DNA of 64,000 nucleotides from the NCBI GenBank assembly GCA_028564705.1, contig JAPXFQ010001351.1, forward strand, positions 248,001-312,000, read 5' to 3'. Under the pieces are notes generated by a model, which did no database searches, had not been told where the DNA came from, and saw only the letters and a program-made list of their open reading frames with translations. Both the position numbers and the translations under genes were made by a program. This document shows positions 25,701 through 37,100 of the stretch, in pieces (the first letter of the stretch is position 1; each line of letters begins with the position of its first letter). This DNA comes from Apricaphanius iberus (Eukaryota; Chordata; Actinopteri; Cyprinodontiformes; Aphaniidae).

Positions 25701-27376
25701 TCTTTTTACAGATCTGAATTTTTTCTCCTTCCTCCAAGGCGACAATCAGGTATATTATTTATAGATTTTCCTTCTATATCACTTGAGATTTTACTTGAGT
25801 AGGGTTGACAGTTAAAGCAATGAGGTTTTTTTTATGCTGTAAAATATGTATGTGCCTTCAAATATTTCATGATGGTAAATTATGATTTTTTTTTCAAGTT
25901 ACTTGTATGAAGAAACTTACAAAGTAAAATTTTCACTCCTGGTGTCTAACCTCTTTGCCATTTTGTACATTTTACAGTTTTTGTTGTATCATAACCCTCG
26001 ATGGGCGTTTTGTAGAGTTGCTTTTGATATATTATTTTTAAAAGATAGCTTCTCCATTGACTTTTATCAACCAACAGAAATTGCTTTTTTTATTTTCTTC
26101 AGGAATCACAATCTCCCAGATTTTTTTCTTTTTTTCTATAAAGGGATACCAGCTCCAGTCCTTGAGATCTACTGTTACACCACTTTTATTATGCCATGCT
26201 CTAACACAACTGAATCAAATGACTGGCTCATTGGCAGGTCTTTGCATAGCTGAATGACAGAGGTAATTTGGTCATTTGATACAAGAGTGTGGGAGCATGG
26301 ATGTATCTAAAAGTTACAGGATAGTTAGCTTCCACTGCATTAGAGTAAACTTGTCTAAACAGGAATGGAAAAAAAAATATTAAAAGAGGATATAATGTGC
26401 TTACACACAAAAAAAAACAATTTTTGAAGTATATTTATGATTGTTTACCTTGATAATGAATTTAAATATTTAACTAATAGGACAAATTAAAAGACTTTTA
26501 GTGCTTTACAGGGCTGTGAAACAGTATTCTTCCTGTTAATCTGATAACTGGTTGTTTTTCCCTTGATTGCAACAGCCATACCATGCTATTGAACCTTTTT
26601 TACATAATTTTGGAGGAATTTTAGTTCACTCTTCTCTGTAGAATTGTTCAAATGTAGGAGCCATTAAGAGGATAAATGGAGAGGTGTATAGATCCAGGTT
26701 AGTTTTAGAGCGTTTTTCTCCATAATAAAATAAAGTAGTTGTATTTACTCTGTTTATATTTGTTTAAAATTTGCATTGGTTTGACCTGACACATTTAACT
26801 TCAATGAAGAAACAAAAGAAATCTCAAAGGCAAAACCTTTCCACAGCTCTGCGAGCACACGGATTGGGAACAGTTGGTTTATAGGCACAAAATGGAAGTT
26901 GTGAGATAAAATGGCAACGTGTGGTAATGGGGTACAATTTGGTGCGGCGGCAAAACAACTACAAGTTTATTGAATGTAACTCTCCAATTAGAAAATGTGC
27001 CTCGCGCTGCTGCTGTCAACTAACAGTCAACTACTCTGTGCCTTGTAAGCATTACAACATGGTGATGGCCGCTGCAGCTGCGGCGTCGGCTTCTGCGCCG
27101 GAGGACCACGACCTGCTCCTCAACCGCTTCCTGCCCTACAGCTCCTCCCAGATGCTGCGGGAGCAGTCGGCCACCCCCGGGGGAAGCACACTGACAACCA
27201 CCAACGGAGGGAGCAACAGCGGCAGCACCAGCAGCTTGGTGTCTTCCAGCAGTCTACGGGAACGCGAAAAGGACAGAGACAGCCATGGCCTTTCAGGATT
27301 GTCACGGTCCTCCATGGAAGCGGCGGCGGCGGCGGCCATTTACGGCTCCTTATCTGACGTTATCTCTCTTGACTAG
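13745..27376 (+). CDS. pias1: E3 SUMO-protein ligase PIAS1, 14 coding exons
   Basis: Nuclear SUMO E3 ligase that modifies STAT1, p53 and other transcription regulators. Exons: 13745-13768, 15921-16353, 16531-16615, 16691-16738, 17748-17838, 17940-18074, 18177-18282, 21908-21981, 22220-22380, 24661-24794, 24910-25087, 25439-25575, 25712-25749, 27050-27376. All introns are GT-AG and phases close exactly, giving 656 aa against 651 in human. Residues 11-45 form the SAP domain with LQVLL at 19-23. The PINIT motif reads [11 protein letters not shown] in exon 6. The SP-RING (about 333-385) has C342, C347, H349, C352, W368, C370 and C373, so the catalytic zinc fold appears complete. A SUMO-interacting motif VDVIDLTLD lies at about 452-460, followed by SSSEDE. 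The last exon (residues 549-656) is Ala- and Ser-rich and ends VISLD like human PIAS1. Several transposons lie in introns 7, 9 and 13. Choice between the a and b teleost duplicates is not possible here. Confidence 0.97.
17140..17370 (+). mobile_element. Tc1-like transposon remnant in pias1 intron 4
   Basis: The segment containing CACAGCTCAGGTGGGAGAATC and then CATTCCACAAATCTGG with TTTATGGAAGAGTG matches, from memory, the interior of a widespread fish Tc1-type element. No ends were seen. Sequence from about 16970 may belong to the same remnant. Confidence 0.6.
18324..19410. mobile_element. hAT-like non-autonomous element with 8-bp TSD
   Basis: It begins TAGAGTTGCAA and ends TTGTAGCCCTA, imperfect inverted termini. 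It is flanked by perfect 8-bp direct repeats TTGGGTAA at 18316-18323 and 19411-19418. The inner end has the AATCGATT-type repeats seen in fish hAT elements. At 1,087 bp with no transposase frame, it is non-autonomous. It lies in pias1 intron 7. Confidence 0.9.
20200..21450 (-). mobile_element. Tc1-like transposon remnant interrupted by another repeat
   Basis: 20220-20440 and about 21040-21440 look like two parts of one minus-strand Tc1/mariner-type element (for example GGGTCATTGTCATGTTGG, then TTCATCAGGTCCTTCTTTCT). About 20450-21035 between them is unlike either side and ends CCGGTAACCGGCCCATGCCTA, a hAT-like terminus. The left edge of the inner element could not be found, so nesting here is probable rather than proven. 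All lie in pias1 intron 7. Confidence 0.55.
22631..24313. mobile_element. Putative outer hAT-like element in pias1 intron 9
   Basis: It starts TAGGGCTGGACAAT and may end ATCGTTCATTCCTA, which matches the inverted start at 10 of 14 positions. The interior begins with palindromic ATTATCG/CGATAAT-type sequence common in fish hAT MITEs. Flanking 8-mers do not match, so the right end is uncertain. It would contain the better-defined element at 23047-23714. Confidence 0.4.
23047..23714. mobile_element. hAT-like non-autonomous element with 8-bp TSD
   Basis: The termini are TAAGGCTGGGCGAT and ATTGACCAGCCCTA, inverted with a few mismatches. Perfect 8-bp direct repeats CTCAGACC flank it at 23039-23046 and 23715-23722. 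It is 668 bp long with no coding capacity and lies in pias1 intron 9. Confidence 0.9.
26140..26330. mobile_element. Palindromic MITE-like element in pias1 intron 13
   Basis: Inverted arms include CTGAATCAAATGAC and GGTCATTTGATACA. The layout resembles the better-preserved copy at 58950-59157 (the GATTCAAAT and ATTTGATTC arms). Edges are approximate and no target duplication was confirmed. Confidence 0.5.
26507..26680. mobile_element. Tc1-like transposon terminal remnant
   Basis: It begins CAGGGCTGTGAAACAGTATT and later reads TTTTGGAGGAATTTTAGTTC, recalling the terminus and subterminal region of an abundant fish Tc1-type element. Only one end is present. Confidence 0.55.
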
Positions 27377-30300
27377 ATCCACACAGAACTGAAGCACAAG
27401 GGAGACCTCGAACAGGAGTTCTTTGTAAATAGTAAAAGTGGAAGATGAAAGAATACAGTGCTATGTACAGAGAGGAAAATCTATTTTCAATTTTACTTAT
27501 CATATGTATATAAACTTGGGACGCTTCTTGTCCAGTGCGTTACTTTCGTTAATATTTTTGTGTGAATACTGAAGACTTTTTTCCACACCTCTTCATGTGG
27601 TCTTTTGATTATATTGTAGCTTTTGTACCTGGTTTTTACAGTTTGTTTCAATATTTTATGTCAACGGCATTATTTCAGCATACATGCACAGTCCCCCAGG
27701 CAGTCAGCACCAAATGGGACATGTTTAGAATATAAAGAGAAAAAAAGGCTTGTTGTTGATGAAAGGTGAGCCTCAGCAACACGGGAAAATGTGTAGCACT
27801 TTATGTTCTAAATGGTGTCATCTTTGTCATAATGTTTTGACAGCAGAAAGATTGGCCATGTTTTTTTTGTTTTGTTTTTTCCACCATCGTACATTTATTT
27901 TCTCTTAACACATTCATGCTGTGGTTGTTATTTTAAAATAATTATTTATGATGTAAGTTATATTAGGTGTGTGCTGTTTTTTTATTTTTATTTTTTTTTT
28001 TTTTAAAGAAGCATTCCTATGCCTCTTGGAACTGTTGCCACTAGAAATGCAGGAGAGTGCGCGATCCTTGTGTTTGTCATTACTGCGCGCTTTCTCTTGC
28101 TTACCTTTAGTCGAATCAAAGAACAGTGAACCATGTTTAATTGCTCAGACTCTACACAATATACACATTAATTTGGAGAGCGTCAGGTTGATCAGGCTGT
28201 TTCTGGGAGTGAATGAAGGGCACTGGTCCAGCAAGCACCCACGATTGGACCTTTTATATATGGTAGATATAAGTATACATAAATATATATATATATATAT
28301 ATATATCAAATACTTGCAAAAGTTAGCATTTTTCTTTAATGTATAGCTGTTTATTTTGTGTATTACTCAAAACGTACATAGAAAACTAGACAGAAGTGAC
28401 CAGCTGACAAATTTCTGCTCCACGTACAAGACATGGCTAGTTTCTGGTCAGTTTGAAAGGCATATAGCTGTTTTTATTTTCTGAGTTTAAGTTAATTACA
28501 TTTCATTATGTTGACGTTTTTTATTATAGCACTTTTCTTTTGTTTTTGTGCATTGAGTCTGTGTGGAGCAGTCAAGCATTACAGTTCCCAGTTAGTCCTC
28601 TTCAGCTTTCTGTGTCTGCTGGTTTACCTGCAAAGCTCACCTACTTGAGTGCTATGCGATTCTGTAGTGAGGCCACAGGATACTTAGTCTTTTTATATTT
28701 CCTTTTCTTTCTTTTTTTTTGGTGGGTAATGTATGTGCAACAGCCTTCAGGATTACTGTGATAGCTTAGGCTTTGAGTGAATCACAACATGCATTTTGGC
28801 CCGGAGGTAAAACAACTTTAAAATCATGAATGCCTCCTTTTTCTTTTGCTTTTCCTTGACTTGTCTTTATGATTAGGATTATTTATTATCATATATATTT
28901 TCTGCATCGGTTTGATTCGTGAATATGCATTGCTGTCATTGTATGTGATATTTCTTTTGTAATTATATAATTATTGCTATTTAAAAATATCACTGTTGCT
29001 TGACATGCATTGTAACATTTTTTAGTTCCTGTCAGTTTTACTATAAGATGATGTCAATAACTCAATAGACGCTTTGATCATTTTGAAAGGAGACGAAGTC
29101 TACTGTGCTGATTGATGCTGACAACTATTAAGCCCTGAGAACAAACCAGTCTTTGCAGGCTTAGTTGATCTCTAGAAACTGGGTCTTTTCAATTCTCTAA
29201 AGGTTTCTCAGTTATATGATGCAAAATGATTAAAGTTCACACAAGTAAAATAATTGGTTGTCTCATCACATTAAAGGTGGTATATGAGGGGTAAAGAATA
29301 TTAGAATTTAAAACAAAAAAATGTATCTTATGGGAACCTTAGTATCCACTACTTTTAGGGTGTGGGACACATGCATTGGCAATCTCTTAAAGAGGTGTAA
29401 CAAAACCTTAAAATTACATGTTTTGTTGCAACAGTATATTAGGTTGCTCCTAGTCTTCTAGAACAATCTTGAAACATTTCTGTTACTGGCTTAAAAGAGG
29501 TAGGATGTTTTTTTCAACTCTTGACAGGATGGTCCGGCGTCAGGAGGTCAATTAGTGGGGCAATCCCTAATGATTTTTGGTGCACTGTAAAAAAAACCTC
29601 TTGAGTTTACTTAAAACAAAAAGTCAGCACATTTCACTACCTTTTTGAGTCATCTCAACTTGACTGTGAATTGTAGTCAAGTTGAAAATACTCAAAAAAG
29701 AAATAGTGAAATGTGTTGAGTTCTTTTTTTAAAAGTAAACATTTTCTTTTTTTTGGGATATTGTGATTGCTGTTGGTTGTAGAACTGGTTTTCACGTGCA
29801 CATGAATTGAAATATGTGCTTGTCCCTGTAATCGTAGACCATATATGAAGTACAGTAAGTATGTGAATGTCTGTGGGACAATCCAATCAACCAAAGCCCC
29901 CACCCACCCCCACCAGTCATCACATGCCCCCCTCACAATATTGTTCTGGAGCCGGGGCGGTTAACGGGTTCTGTTAAATATTCAGGTCTGGATACAGAGG
30001 TAACCGGTGCAAGAAATTTTATTTGGTGTTTGTCCAAATAATTTGAATTGTTATATTGTTCAAAGATCCTGTGATATCCTATTTTCAGTTTAGTTCTTCC
30101 GTCCTGGAGCCAGATGTTATAAGGAATGGACATCAGTGTCATGTCCTATTTATACACTTTGTTTAATGAAAAGGTTTCTAAAAGCTAATCGTTAAAAAAA
30201 GGTCCATAAATTAATCGAATGCTTCAGATAGTTGTTTAAAAGAGAAGCATTCAGGAAGAATAATTATATTTTGTACCAATGCAGGTTCTGTGACAAAAAC

Positions 30301-30394
30301 TATTATTTCTGAACGTGGGACTTTTTTTTCCCTCCGAGGTAAGAAATGTTCTCAAATCAAAGGTTGGGCTAACGTGCAGTGACACTTCAATAAA
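27377..30394 (+). other. pias1: pias1 3' flank and possible long 3' UTR
   Basis: No canonical AATAAA was noticed soon after the pias1 stop. The best candidate is AATAAA at 30389-30394, which would make a 3 kb 3' UTR. The region is T-rich, has a TA tract near 28279-28305 and includes the hairpin element at 29583-29760. A variant poly(A) signal nearer the stop is possible. No other exon was recognised. Confidence 0.4.
29583..29760. mobile_element. Long imperfect hairpin (MITE-like)
   Basis: The arms pair as follows: TCAGCACATTTCACTA (29624-29639) with TAGTGAAATGTGTTGA (29704-29719), TTTTTGAG (29642-29649) with CTCAAAAA (29691-29698), and TCAACTTGAC (29655-29664) with GTCAAGTTGA (29676-29685). 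The loop is about 11 bases. Such hairpins are typical of short palindromic transposons in fish genomes. Confidence 0.7.
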
Positions 30395-30959
30395 ACTGCA
30401 ATAGAAAATGATTTATTCCAATCTTAATTGAATTAATTTAATTTTTATTTAGTATTTAACTATCAGGCAGGAGTTTCCCTGTTAGTAATGGTTTATGGAA
30501 AAAAAAGTACATGAATAATACACAGACTGTCATTTTTGTTCCTACTCATGTTGATGGAAATGAAGATGAGATTTTAAATCAAATCAAATCAAAATTTTAG
30601 CCAAACAATACCTTCCCAGTCCCAATAGGTAAAGCAAAAGGCACCCCTGTAATCATTTAAAATTATGTAGGTTAAAGACAAACATGGGGATACAACTATG
30701 AAAAGGAATTAAGGTGTATTTACTTGACTTGGAAAAGTACACAAAGGGTTGAAGGACACACCTTAAATTATATAAACAGATACAGTTAATAGAGTTAGAA
30801 ATATTGAAACAGATTAATAAAGAAAAACTTGAGTTAAATTTTAGGAGTTTACAGTGAAATCATGGATTGTGTAATGCGTCTAAATATAAAAAAAACACAC
30901 AGGTCTGTTCGAAATCTAACTTATTTAATTATTTGCTTAATATTTACAGTTTTACACTT

Positions 30960-31117
30960 CAACCCAAGAGGTGGCGGTAGTGTACCTCAAGCTGGTTTAT
31001 AACTACCAAATACATAAGCAGAAGAAGAAGCAGAATGACGTCATTGGATAGCGGCGCCGCGGTGGACTGGAATGGGACCTGAAGATTTTCCCCAAATTTT
31101 GATAGCTTAATCCATGA
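30960..31117 (+). promoter_or_regulatory. morf4l1: morf4l1 promoter region with a repeat-derived segment
   Basis: Directly upstream of the morf4l1 start, GAGGTGGCGGTAGTG to AGCAGAAGAAGAAGCAG (about 30968-31034) resembles a dispersed fish repeat that contains GGCGGTAGTGCACC and ends in GAA units. It is followed by TGACGTCA at 31036-31043, a perfect CRE palindrome, and a GC-rich GCGGCGCCGCGG block at 31050-31061. No TATA box was seen. Confidence 0.55.
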
Positions 31118-34100
31118 ATGGCGCCGAAACAGGACCCGAAACCTAAATTTCAAGAAGGTATGGAGTTGTTTGCTTGCTGTATTGTTTCGTGTGTGCCTCC
31201 GTCCGCTTCAAAGCGCCCAAATATTGCTGTTGTTGGAGGTGGGGCAGTTAGCCGTCATTGTTGTTACCAGTAGAGACAAAACGTTTGATATTTAGTCTAG
31301 ATTTATTAGTTTTAGCCGCGTTTCCATGGCTTCCCTCACCCCCATAAAAAGAAGTGCATTGTGTCAATTTTAGAAATAGTTTTGACTTTGGACAGCGTCA
31401 GCTAGTGAGAGACGTCAGCGCCCACCTCTCTGTGTTTTACCAAGCTAATCGTTAGCTCGGTCCTTGCTAAATTTACTCTTCATAACCATGGCCGTGTGTT
31501 GGCGTCTTAAATCTCTGTGGAGACAAATGGTATTATGGTAAAGCCAATTGAGTGATTGCCGATCTTATTTAGACCTTTAAAACATGTACTTAAGAGCAGA
31601 AAGCGTACCCACTAAGAACTGAATAGTTGTGTTTGATTTCTTGCTAAGAAATCCTCATAAGGATATTCCTCATACGATTAATCGTCCTTTAAAGGAGTTT
31701 AATGTGCTGAGCATTTATTTATTTGTTTTTGAAAGATAAAGCTGAGATAAAGATAGATTCCCTTTTTTCTGATTAAGCACAGCGTACGGAGCCCCGAATG
31801 ACCTTAGGCGGGGTTTACAAAAAAAAAAATATGGGAGACTTTATTTTTTCTTCCGGTATATTTATTTTAAATCTAAAAGGCAGACAATCAAAAATACAAC
31901 ATGGTCTTGTGATCGGTTCTTCTTTCTGATTTTTATAATAGTAATAATATAATAAATACATGGTGGGTACAAAATTGTACAGTAAAAAAAGCTGTTTCTT
32001 TAGGAAATAAAAAATAATGTAAATGAAAAGAAATAATTTTTGCAAGATAACTTCAAGAGTTCCTTGAAAGGTCCCTAGGAAAAAAAACAAACTTTCAAGG
32101 CTTTAAAAAAAAGGTCATTTTGTTTCCATAGTTTTCTGTCTGTGTGAAGCTTGTTTAGTTTACTGTTTCTGTGTCGTTTCCAATGCAGGTGAAAGAGTGC
32201 TGTGTTTTCATGGGCCATTGCTCTACGAAGCTAAGGTAGGCCAACGTAGTTTACCTGTCGTTCCAAACACCCACTTGATGATTTATATCATATTGACACT
32301 GACTCGTACTTCTCTTTGCAGTGTGTTAAGATTAATATAAAGGACAAACAGATCAAATACTTCATTCATTACAGTGGTTGGAATAAGAAGTGAGTATACA
32401 TTATCTCAGATAAGACGCGCCACGACCATGTATATTTTTAACACTGGTTTGAGTACTCTGATATTTTCTCTTTCAGCTGGGACGAATGGGTTCCTGAAAG
32501 CAGAGTACTGAAGTATGTGGACAGTAATCTTCAGAAACAGAAAGAGCTTCAGAGGGCTAATCAGTAAGAAGTTCATTATAATGTCGGCGTTCCAAGCTGT
32601 TTATTCCATTTTGTTTAGTCTCCTCAACTGCCTACAGAATTTTCTCATTTAATCAGAACATATTATGTAAAAACACTTTTGTCTTCCCAATTTAGAGACC
32701 ATTATGTAGAAGGGAGAATGAGGGGAGCTGCACCGAATAAGAAAATCCCTGCTGCATCGCAGAAAAATGATGTGTGAGTTGACTTGATGTTTGTGCTCGT
32801 TTCTTTTCAACACACTTTACAAGAAAAACTCAAGTTATGTCTTTTTTTTTGCAGGAAAACCAAAAAGAATAAACAAAAAGGTGACTATATATGTTGCTTT
32901 AAGATAAAATATTAAAACAGCAACATTTAAAAAGTTGACAGATGACTGTGTTAGACTTGTTGATTAATTGATAAAATCTGCATCTGCAGCTCCTGGAGCA
33001 GGAGAAGGGACCAGTTCAGGAGGAGATCCAACCCATCCTCCAAGGAAGAAGAGAGCACGGGTTGACCCAACTGTTGAGAGTGTACGTCCAGGATTTCATT
33101 AACACTTTGGAGATTGTACAGACTGTACAGAATGTAAAAACTACTCCCAGATTTTTGAAAGATATTTGATTCTTAAAGGACGTAATGCATGTCAAAGGCA
33201 CAGAAGAAAAAATGTGTCTTTCTATCTCTGCTTAGGAGGAAACATTTATAAACCGAGTGGAAGTTAAGGTAAAAATCCCAGAGGAGCTTAAACCATGGCT
33301 TGTGGATGACTGGGACCTGATTACCCGTCAAAAACAGGTAACTAGTCAGCCTTTTTTATTTTTGTTATCTCTTTATGTATGCATATCGTATAGATGTGCT
33401 CTCTACACTACTGGTGTCTCTGTTTAAAGAGGTGTAAATATCTAGCCTGGAATAATCCAGACCCCAATCTGTTAAATTTAAGGGTTTGGCAACGAGTAAT
33501 GAAAAGGGCCAAACTCCAGGGGCAGAACCAACCATCCATTTGAAACTCTCACTGCACACAATTGGATAACGCCACGACCAATCACAACAATAACCGGTGG
33601 GACGCATCAAGAGGGAGCCACCAGCGGAGCTAACTGGTAGATTAAACTCTTGCCGTCGGCAAAACAGCAAAGGAAAAATTTGCGGTTTTCTGTTCATCGT
33701 TTAAATGAAAAGCCAAGTCTAAGTCTAACTCGTTCATTGTAGCGGCCAAATCCGTTTAATCTGTAGCCATCTTTCAATGTTTAGTAAATGATTCCGAACG
33801 GCACAGCGCTCTCGTCATCGGCTTAGCTCGCCACTGGCCCGCATCAGCTACACCGATTTGATTGGTTCCCTGAACTGCTCACATAATGCAGTTAACAGTA
33901 TCATTGCTCGATGCCAGAGACTATTCAAATTGTGTTCTCGCGAGACCTCTGGATTACCAGGGTAGTAAAAAGCTTTAAAATAAATGAATCATCCAATTCA
34001 GTTCACTACACAAAATCAATCTTAAACCTGTGTTGTTTTGGTCATATGTGTTGGGTCATCATTCTGCTAAAACTTCCAGTTTACCAGTGGAGTCTTATTT

Positions 34101-37100
34101 AAACTGGCCTGGTAGTTTAAAAAGTTAATGCTTGCAGTCTCTAGAGGTTTCCAGGGGTGTGGAAGAGAGAGAGGCCCACAGAATCATAGATCCTTCACTA
34201 TACCCAACAGTGGAAGTTGGACTATTATCCTCACATGCCATTTAACTCAAAATGAACAGTTAAACAGTGTTTATCTCTCGTTTTCCTGACATTCCTCTCA
34301 AACAACCATTTGGTGCGCCTGTTGAGGTTTTCTTTTTTCCTGGGAACTTTGTAATCACAAGACGCCAATCTCTCCTGCCGTTGTTAAATTTTGAGGTGTA
34401 GAATTTTTTTTTTTTTTACCTCCCTAAATACCCTTCTCACTTCACATGGTTAAAGATAAATATCTGCCCTCGTGCAAGGCTTGTTTTTTTTACATCTTCA
34501 GTTATTTAAAGCAAATCTTTTTATGTCAGTAGCTACAGTACAGACCAAAAGTTTGGACACCTTCTCATTCAATGCGTTTTCTTTATTTTCATGACTACAT
34601 TGTAGATTCTCAATTAAGGGCATCAAAACTATGAATGAACACATGATGTATGGAATTACCGTATGTACTTAAACAAAAAGGGTGAAATAACTGAATAAAT
34701 GTTAAATTTTACATTCCTCAAAGTAGCCACCCTTTGATTACTGCTTTGCATTCTCTTGAGCTTCAACAGGTAGTCACCCAAAATGGTTTCCAACAGTCTT
34801 GAAGGAGTTCCCAGAGATGCTTAGTACTTCTTGGCCCTTTTGCCTTCACTCTGCGGTTCAGCTCACCCCAAATCATCTCCATTGGGTTCAGGTCTGGTGA
34901 CTTTGGAGGCCAGGTTATTTCACAATTTTTGTATAAGTTCTACTTAATTCCATATGTGTTAATTCATAGTTTTGATGCCTTCAGTGAGAATCTACAATGT
35001 AAATAGTCATGAAAATAAAGAAAACTCACTTAATGAGAAGGTGTGTCCAAACTAGGGGCGGGTGGTATGGCAAAATTTTCATATCATGGTATTTAAAAAA
35101 AACATAACGGTATTACAGTATTTAACTGTATTTCTTTGCCATACAAGACCGTTCATATCCACATTATCTTATAAGAATGAAGAATTTAAAAATGTGATTT
35201 AAATAGCCCATGTTACTGCCATATGGACTGCATCATGTTGTTTTTTCCAGACACAGGTGAATGATAAGAAAATAATTAAAATGTTTATACATTCAGCCTT
35301 ACATCAAGAATGCCCAACAGAATCATAATAATAAAAAAAACACACGTTGGCGCAAGCAACAAATTGCATCTTCTAATTGCTTTGCATGTAGTACTGAAGA
35401 TTCCCGCTAGGGGGTAGAGTATAGACTCAGACTGGATTTTGCCAAAGAAGAAGTAAAATAAACACGGCGACCGTAGGTGATTATTAGCTGGTTGATAATC
35501 AGTTAACGGCAAAAAAGACGGCAGAAGTATTGTAGATGGTATGTAAAGCATATTTACCTTCATTTTTAATTTAGTTTCTACTGGTTTTGCCACCGTTGGC
35601 CGCGTTTACCTACAGATGGTCAAACAGCGCTCAACACTTCCCCCTACTGGTTACTCCCAATTTCGTTTGTAGAAGGTATGCTGTTCGGTTCTCGTTTGAC
35701 ATTTTAAAGCCGATAAACTTTTTAAACTATAGACAAGGCTCCTCTTTTTTGGAATTACTTAATCAGAATTTTTCCTTCGGTCCTGCCAGCAGCTGTACTT
35801 AGTTAAAAACGTTATTTTCTACCCTGTGTTGAAGAGCGCGTATCAGTGAAATCGGTCCTGGCTGAAACACTTGCCCTCATTAAACGTTCCGGAAGTTCTC
35901 TGAGCTATTCACCGGTATAGGGGTATATTAAAAATTCACATCGTAACAAAAATAAACACTGGTTTCGGTATGAACCGGTATACCGCCCAGGCCTAGTCCA
36001 AACCTCTGGCCTGTACTGTATATACAGATTTAGGTAAGTATCTTGTTTGCTTGATCCCATTTCCCGTTTTACATAGACCAATATATCTGCCACACTTGAA
36101 AGTCGTGTTCTCCTACATTTTTTCATTTTTAAGAATTTTCTAAAATAAACTGTCCTCTGTTGCATTACCAGATAAAATGGAAGTCGTTGATTACCAACTG
36201 AACGTTTCTTGATACTCTTAATAGATACTTTTATCCCCCAAGGGATAAATAAAAAAATAAAGGTCACTTAAAATCATAGTTTAATCAGAGATTAAACTGC
36301 AGCAATAAAAGAATACTGCTTTAAAGCTTTTAGTGGTGCCAGTAAGTAAGCCACGCAGATCTATTTGCAATGTTGATGTTTGAATTTGTTTCTCTTCAGC
36401 TTTTTCATCTTCCAGCCAAAAAAAATGTTGACGCTGTCCTCGAAGACTATGGGAACTACAAGAAATCAAGAGGAAACTCTGACAGCAAGTAAAGACATGC
36501 CGTCATCTCGTTCATTTTTTAGGATCTGTGTTATAGCCAGTACCAGAAATTACCAAAACATTAAAAAAAGCTAGCAAATGTTTTTTTCTCATGTCTTTAC
36601 CAGTGTAATTATTTTTTTATTCACTACTCAGGGAGTTTGCAGTAAATGAGGTGGTCGCTGGTATCCGTGAATATTTCAACGTCATGCTGGGGACACAACT
36701 TCTCTACAAATTTGAGCGGCCTCAGTACGCAGACATCCTGGCTAACCACCCCGATACACCCATGTCTCAGATCTATGGCGCTCCTCACTTACTCAGACTT
36801 TTTGGTAAAGTCACACTTTACATAAAGTCACACTTTGTTTTGTTACCTTAAAAATAGAAAAGCATCTTTATTAAAAAATAGTTCTAAAAAGCAAACAATA
36901 TTGACCTATGTAAAAGCTTTAACTTTAACTAAAATTAATTAAGTACATTAAATGTAATGTACGGTTAATAAATATTCCCTTTTTTTTTGCCTTCTCTGCA
37001 AAATTAGATAAATTTGACTCAAATTGTAATTATTTATCTGTGGCAATTTTGGACTTCCTTATTTAAAAGATACATTTAATTGTCCTGTACTGTCGTTTTG

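Noticed and set aside
26921..27049. N-terminal extension of the last pias1 exon frame
   Set aside because: The join from exon 13 (ending GDNQ) to CATTACAAC at 27050 matches human GDNQHYN, so the earlier codons are intronic.
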